Shown here: positions 59,340 through 64,000 of the stretch, piece after piece
How the letters are laid out: each line of letters opens with the position of its first letter
How positions within the stretch are numbered: position 1 is the first letter of the stretch
Source of the DNA: Novibacillus thermophilus
GTDB taxonomy: Bacteria > Bacillota > Bacilli > Thermoactinomycetales > Novibacillaceae
Reading direction: 5' to 3'
Length of the DNA: 64,000 nucleotides
NCBI RefSeq assembly: GCF_002005165.1
Contig: NZ_CP019699.1
Coordinates: 186,001 to 250,000, forward strand
The notes under the pieces: generated by a model
What the model was told of the DNA's origin: nothing
The model's database searches: none
What the model saw: the letters and a program-made list of their open reading frames with translations, nothing else
Made by a program: the position numbers and the translations under genes

Positions 59340-60437
59340 TTACAAGAAGGTTAGCTCCTTCGGGTATGACGTCAGTACTTGAACTTGGCCGTCTGCCCCT
59401 ACATATACGTCGTCCTCGATGCGGACCCCGCCGATCTCTGGAATGTAAATGCCCGGTTCAATCGTCAACAGCAATCCCGGCGTGACGACGAGGTCGTTGT
59501 CGGAGTGGAGGGAGGGCGCTTCGTGCGCTTCCAAGCCGAATCCGTGCCCGACGCGGTGGGTAAAGAACGGCCCGTATCCCCGCGCCGCAATGTAATCCCG
59601 CGCCGCCCGGTCGGCATTTCCGATTGGAGTTCCGCTTTTGACTGCAGCAATCGCTTCGCGATTCGCTTTTAAGACGGTATCGTACATGTCCGTTTGTTTT
59701 TCCGTCCCTTCCCCGACGACAAAAGTCCGGGTGATGTCGGAACAGTACCCGTCCACGAAAACTCCCATGTCAATGAGCAGAAAATCCCCCCGTTCGATTT
59801 TTCGCTCTCCCGGGGTCCCGTGGGGCAGGGACGAACGCTGTCCGGACAGGACCGTCGTGGAAAAGGCGGGACGTTCCGCGCCGAGCACTTTCATGTGGTA
59901 CTCCAACTCGGCGGTTAACTCCAACTCAGTCATACCGGGAGAAAACGCCTCGATTCCCCGCCGCAACACGTCTTCGATGACGTCTACGGCCCGTTGTACG
60001 CGCGCGATTTCATCGGCTGTTTTGATCATGCGTTGGGATGTGATCCACGCTTCGACGTCGGTGAATGCGGCTTGCGGAAAGCGTTCAGCGAGTTGTTCAT
60101 ACTGGAACAGGCTGACGTTCTTCTTCTCGATGCCAAACGCCCGTACTCCAGGACGAATCGTCTGTTGCAACAGTGTGTAAGGGTTTTCGCCGTCTGGAAC
60201 AGAAATGAGTGTGCACGTGTCCACTACATCTTTTGCAGCTCGCTCCTCGAGTTCGGGGACGAAGAGCGAAATCTGGTCGCCGCGGTTATCAATGACCAGA
60301 GCCAAAAAACGTTCGTGCGGATCGGTGTAAAAACCTGTGAAATAGTAAACGTTCACAGGTGACGTGATCATCGCCACGTCCACGTTGTCCTCCGCCATCT
60401 TGTGCCGCAGGCTCTTCAGTCTCGACTGATAGTCCAT
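59340..60437 (-). CDS. M24-family Xaa-Pro peptidase
   Basis: A 365-residue metallopeptidase that removes N-terminal residues next to proline or cleaves Xaa-Pro dipeptides. An N-terminal creatinase-like domain (to about residue 125) precedes the pita-bread domain. Metal ligands are seen as LLIDMGVFVDGYCSDITRTF (both Asp), RVGHGFGLEAHE (His), LLTIEPGIYIPE (Glu) and GVRIEDDVYV (Glu). It resembles YpdF/YqhT/PapA proteins. ATG 60437 with an AGGAGG upstream. It is transcribed away from asnO and converges with the ECF operon. Confidence 0.92.
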   Translation of the reverse strand: MDYQSRLKSLRHKMAEDNVDVAMITSPVNVYYFTGFYTDPHERFLALVIDNRGDQISLFVPELEERAAKDVVDTCTLISVPDGENPYTLLQQTIRPGVRAFGIEKKNVSLFQYEQLAERFPQAAFTDVEAWITSQRMIKTADEIARVQRAVDVIEDVLRRGIEAFSPGMTELELTAELEYHMKVLGAERPAFSTTVLSGQRSSLPHGTPGERKIERGDFLLIDMGVFVDGYCSDITRTFVVGEGTEKQTDMYDTVLKANREAIAAVKSGTPIGNADRAARDYIAARGYGPFFTHRVGHGFGLEAHEAPSLHSDNDLVVTPGLLLTIEPGIYIPEIGGVRIEDDVYVGADGQVQVLTSYPKELTFL

Positions 60438-60649
60438 CAGCAGTCATCCCTCCTCCTTTATTACTATACCATTGATTTCAACGAAGGCGTGCATAACTGT
60501 ACTTTCCCCGTCGCATACAAATGTCTGTCCAACCCACACGCGATCGCGTTACAATCCGAGAACCGACGTGCACGCTCTCGCATAATGTGAGGCATGGGTG
60601 ATGATCCAGATTGTCAATTAAAATTGTGTGACGTGTGGGAGAGATGTGT

Positions 60650-62499
60650 ATGTGTGGCATTACGGGATGGATTGACTGGGAACGGGATTTGACCGGGCAG
60701 GAAGCGGTTGTGAGGACGATGTGCCAAACCTTGAAACGGCGCGGCCCCGATGCGAACGGAATTTGGACCTCCCCCACGCACTGTTGGGTCACAGTCGGCT
60801 GATCGTGATCGATCCAGAAGGCGGTATGCAGCCGATGGTTTACCACAAGGACGGCGGCTACACTGTTCTCGTCTACAACGGGGAGCTGTACAATACGTCA
60901 GAGTTGCGGCGGGAGTTGACCGGTTGCGGGCACGAGTTTCTGTCTCATTCTGACACGGAAGTGTTGCTGCACAGTTACGTGGAGTGGGGGAGTTCGTGTG
61001 TGGAACGCTTCAACGGAATTTTCGCCTTTGCCGTTTGGGACGAGCGGGAGCAAAAGCTGTTCATGGCCCGGGACCGACTCGGCGTCAAACCTCTGTTTTT
61101 CACCCGTATTAAGAACGGTTTGCTCTTTGGGTCAGAAATCAAAGCACTTTTGGCTCATCCTGAAGTGGAGGCAGCCGTCGATGCCGAAGGCTTGGCAGAA
61201 ATATTCGCCCTGGGTCCGGCGCGAACGCCGGGGCACGCCGTTTTTCGCCACATACAGGAGTTGAAACCGGGTTGGACGTTGACGTACGACCGTCGGGGGA
61301 TGAGCGTCGCGCCCTACTGGAAGCCGGAAAGCCGGCCCCACGAAGACGATTTAAACACGACGCTCGCAAAAGTGCGTTCGCTCGTGACCGATTCGATTGA
61401 GCGACAGCTCATCTCCGACGTTTCCCTCTGTTCGCTACTGTCCGGAGGGCTCGATTCCAGCATCATTACGGCCGTGGCCGCCCGGGCTTTTCGGCGGGAA
61501 GGTCGCGGAGACTTGCACACCTATTCCGTCGATTACGTGGACAACGATCGTTATTTTCGAGCAAACGAGTTTCAACCGCATGACGACGCGCCGTGGGTGA
61601 GGAGGGTGGCCAGTGTGCTCAACACGGTGCACCGGACGGTCAAAGTGGATACGCCGCAACTGGTGGAAGCGTTGGGAACAGCGGTGCGGGCACGGGACTT
61701 GCCTGGCATGGCCGACGTGGACGCTTCACTGTTTTTATTCGCCAGGGACATAAAAAAAGAAGCGACGGTAGCCCTTTCCGGTGAGTGCGCTGACGAAGTG
61801 TTTGGCGGGTATCCTTGGTTTCGGCGCAAAGCGCTGTTTAACGCCGACACGTTTCCGTGGTCGGTGAAGCTGGCTGACCGTCTCCGTTTCCTTTCCGGTG
61901 AGCTCGTTGAGAAGATAAGACCGCACGAGTACGTTCGCGACCGGTATGCGGAAGCGTTGGCGGAAGTCCCGCGCCTTGAAGGGGAAAGCCGGGAGGAGGC
62001 CCGGATGCGGGAAATGTTTTACCTCAACTTGACCCGTTGGATGCCCACGTTGCTCGACCGTAAAGACCGGATGGCGATGGCTGCTGGCTTGGAAGGGCGC
62101 GTCCCGTTTTGCGACCACCGCCTCGTCGAGTACATGTGGAACGTCCCGTCCGAGATGAAGTTTTTGGACAACAGAGAGAAAGGATTACTGCGCCAGGCGA
62201 TGAACGGCCTGTTGCCTGAAGACGTTCTCCGGCGAAAGAAAAGCCCGTACCCGAAGACGCACAACCCCGCTTATTTACAAGCGGTTCGTGAACGGATGCG
62301 GCAAATACTGGACGACCCCCTTTCCCCGCTGTTGCCGTTGATCGACGTGAAAGCGGTCCGTGCGTTTTCCGACAACGATCACTTGTCCGACGTTCACATG
62401 CCGTGGTTCGGCCAACTGATGAACGTGCCGCAGCTGTTTGCTTATTTAATCCAAATAGATACGTGGCTGCGCGAATACAAGGTCGAAATTCGGGTGTGA
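60650..62499 (+). pseudogene. asnO: Asparagine synthetase (glutamine-hydrolysing), AsnO-like, one-base frameshift
   Basis: Makes asparagine from aspartate, ATP and glutamine. ATG 60650 (GGGAGAG six bases upstream) encodes M-CGITGWIDWERDL with Cys2 as the glutaminase nucleophile; ATG 60644 would not expose it. After RRGPDANGIWTSP the frame is lost at the C5 run 60771-60775. A sixth C would give TSPHALLGHSRLIVIDPEGG and continue through YNGELYNTSELRRELTG, SCVERFNGIFAFAVWDE, LLSGGLDSSIITAVAAR (ATP loop) and GMADVDASLFLFARDIK to the end. This matches Bacillus AsnO, which is needed for normal sporulation. Apart from this base the gene looks intact. Confidence 0.88.
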
Positions 62500-62517
62500 A
62501 CACCTGTCCGTACAGTT

Positions 62518-63426
62518 TTACTCAAACTGTCCAAAACGGCTGACGGTGTCGTAGAAATGACAGATGTAGTCGTAAAACAACTTTTCCGAAGGAGATAAAT
62601 CCCGTTTTTTCGTGGTAATCATCCCCACTGTGCGGCTGATCATCGGTTCCAACACCGATATTTTTTTTGTGCCTTGCGGGAGGTTGTCATAGACGGTGGA
62701 TTCCGGAAGGAGACTGACCCCGAGTCCGGCTGCCACTAAGTTTTTTATCGTGTCGATGTTTTCCCCTTCAAAGGCGACGGTCGGTTGAAAACCGTCTCGT
62801 TGGCATGCTTCAAGGATGATGTTGTCCTCTAAGCCTATGCGCAACAGAATAAACGGTTCGTTGCGCAGCTGGTTCAGTCGAATGGCATTTTGCTCTGAAA
62901 GGGGATGATCGTCCGGGACTAAGGCGATCAACTTCTCGCTAAAAAAGATTCTTCCGCTCACTTTCTTCTCGTCCTTTGGGACGGGGGTGACAAAGGCAAG
63001 ATTCAGCTTTCCCTCGACAATGGATCGAAACAAGTACTGAATACTCCCTTGTTCGACATGCAAGTTTACTTTGGGGTATTCTTGCCGGAATGAAGAAATA
63101 ACCCTCGGCAACGTATTCGCTGCGATACTGTTCGGAAATCCGAGGCGTATGACCCCAGTCTCCGGGTTAAGAAATTCATTCACCTTTTCTACAGCGTGCT
63201 CCATTTCAAGCATGGCGATCTCGATGTGTTCGAGGAAGATGCGCCCGACGGGAGTGAGTTTGACATTCCGCCCAGAGCGTTCAAACAACTTCACATTTAA
63301 TTCTTTTTCCAAATTGGCGATTTGTTGGCTGACGGCCGATTGGGCCACATGTAAGTTCAATGCCGCTTCCGTCATGTGCTCCGTTTTTGCCACTTCGATA
63401 AAATATTTAATTTGCCTGATCTCCAT
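62518..63426 (-). CDS. gltC: LysR family transcriptional regulator, GltC-like
   Basis: A 302-residue activator with an N-terminal winged helix (MEIRQIKYFIEVAKTEHMTE and AQSAVSQQIANLEKELNV) and a periplasmic-binding-like effector domain. The sequence follows GltC, which activates glutamate synthase (gltAB) transcription and controls its own gene. It is divergent from gltA, sharing a 123-base promoter region, which confirms the assignment. A candidate binding element ATCTG-N14-CAGAT (63475-63498) lies between them. Confidence 0.9.
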   Translation of the reverse strand: MEIRQIKYFIEVAKTEHMTEAALNLHVAQSAVSQQIANLEKELNVKLFERSGRNVKLTPVGRIFLEHIEIAMLEMEHAVEKVNEFLNPETGVIRLGFPNSIAANTLPRVISSFRQEYPKVNLHVEQGSIQYLFRSIVEGKLNLAFVTPVPKDEKKVSGRIFFSEKLIALVPDDHPLSEQNAIRLNQLRNEPFILLRIGLEDNIILEACQRDGFQPTVAFEGENIDTIKNLVAAGLGVSLLPESTVYDNLPQGTKKISVLEPMISRTVGMITTKKRDLSPSEKLFYDYICHFYDTVSRFGQFE

Positions 63427-63474
63427 CGTCGTCCCTTTCCCTCCCTTTACTCATCTGTTTTTCTGATTGGTCTT

Positions 63475-63498
63475 ATCTGAATTATATATTGAACAGAT
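63475..63498. promoter_or_regulatory. Candidate GltC-binding inverted repeat
   Basis: ATCTG and CAGAT, separated by 14 AT-rich bases, in the divergent gltC/gltA promoter region; the layout fits LysR-type boxes, but the call rests on position and symmetry only. Confidence 0.45.
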
Positions 63499-63549
63499 TA
63501 ATTGATGCCAGTAGTATGTGCTTAAGGAGACGGGAGAGGGGGTGGACAG

Positions 63550-64000
63550 ATGAGACTTCAAAAACGAGGACTGTACGATCCGTCTTTCGAACACGACGCT
63601 TGCGGGATAGGATTTGTGGTCCACATAAAAGGGAAACCTTCGCATCAGATTGTGGCGCAAGGGCTTTCCATGTTGTGCAGGCTAGAACATCGCGGCGGTA
63701 GAGGGAGTGACCCCGAAAGCGGAGACGGGGCCGGCATTATGTTGCAAATTCCCCACGACTTCTTGCAAAAAAAGACGGATCTAGACTTGCCTCAGCCCGG
63801 TCAATACGCTGTCGGGATGGTCTTTTTGCCGAAAGACTTAGCGCGCAGGGCAAAATGTGAACGTCAATTGGAAGGAATCGTGCGGCGGGAAGGACAAGAG
63901 GTGCTTGGGTGGCGCACGGTCCCCGTCGATCAAGGCGCTGTCGGGGAAGCGGCCAAAGCGTGCCAGCCTGTGATACGGCAGCTCTTTATCGCCCGGAGCT
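63550..64000 (+). CDS. gltA: Glutamate synthase large subunit, N-terminal part
   Basis: Truncated by the window end. The 150 visible residues are the glutaminase domain of the large GOGAT subunit, which transfers glutamine amide nitrogen to 2-oxoglutarate. MRLQKRGLYDPSFEHDACGI shows the short propeptide and the nucleophile Cys18; LEHRGGRGSDPESGDGAGIM is a conserved loop. ATG 63550 follows AGGGGGTG. The gene is divergent from gltC and should be followed outside the window by gltB. Confidence 0.95.
   Translation, partial: MRLQKRGLYDPSFEHDACGIGFVVHIKGKPSHQIVAQGLSMLCRLEHRGGRGSDPESGDGAGIMLQIPHDFLQKKTDLDLPQPGQYAVGMVFLPKDLARRAKCERQLEGIVRREGQEVLGWRTVPVDQGAVGEAAKACQPVIRQLFIARS

Noticed and set aside
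1-64000. CRISPR arrays, prophage genes or integrase/att sites
   Set aside because: No regular short repeats with spacers, no phage structural genes and no integrase were seen; the tRNA array has no adjacent integrase or direct-repeat copy.

Overview
The window reads as chromosome of a spore-forming Bacillales bacterium. It carries an alpha/beta small acid-soluble spore protein gene, the gene order sigW-rsiW-cdaA-cdaR-glmM-(glmS ribozyme)-glmS, arginase, a Bce-type bacitracin-style detoxification module, a PdxR-pdxS pair, a gltC/gltA divergon and an asnO-type asparagine synthetase. GTG and TTG starts are frequent and the coding sequence is moderately GC-rich. A relative of the thermoactinomycete/Bacillus group is an inference; no 16S gene is present to settle it.

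Layout. 1-3.9 kb: end of a glycine-betaine binding protein, a nitrilase-family amidohydrolase, five tRNA genes (Glu, Val, Lys, Leu, Gly), a spore protein gene and arginase. 3.9-11.8 kb: cell-envelope stress and cell-wall precursor block (sigW with an autoregulatory promoter, frameshifted rsiW, c-di-AMP synthase cdaA and its partner cdaR, glmM, glmS ribozyme and glmS). 11.9-17.5 kb, mostly minus strand: sirtuin, small membrane proteins, sfsA, and a GntR/YtrA-type ABC transporter operon with a perfect palindromic operator. 17.6-24.4 kb: TetR-regulated ABC exporter, an FAD oxidoreductase, an M23 peptidase and an aldo/keto reductase. 24.5-26.05 kb: an IS1202/ISNCY-like element with a 17-bp target duplication. 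26.3-34.6 kb: a resistance-rich stretch (frameshifted MFS exporter, an Erm-type 23S rRNA methylase behind an attenuator-like leader, an ABC exporter, a TetR regulator and a second MFS exporter), interrupted by purU under a glycine riboswitch. 34.6-41 kb: pdxR/pdxS with a decayed pdxT, small genes and hisC. 41.07-42.65 kb: an IS1380-family element. 42.9-53.8 kb: EamA transporter, lipoproteins, bceRS-bceAB with a BceR box, xpaC-telA, thyA-dfrA and a VanY-type carboxypeptidase. 54-59.2 kb: an mtnA - class II aldolase - ECF transporter operon. 59.3-64 kb: M24 peptidase, asnO, gltC and the start of gltA.

Two themes stand out. First, many genes deal with antibiotics or envelope stress, and several carry their own readable control elements. 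Second, four otherwise well conserved genes (rsiW, an MFS exporter, mtnA, asnO) are each broken by exactly one missing base in a run of five G or C where six would restore the frame. That pattern points to either systematic base-calling error or homopolymer instability, so those four should not be assumed to be true pseudogenes.
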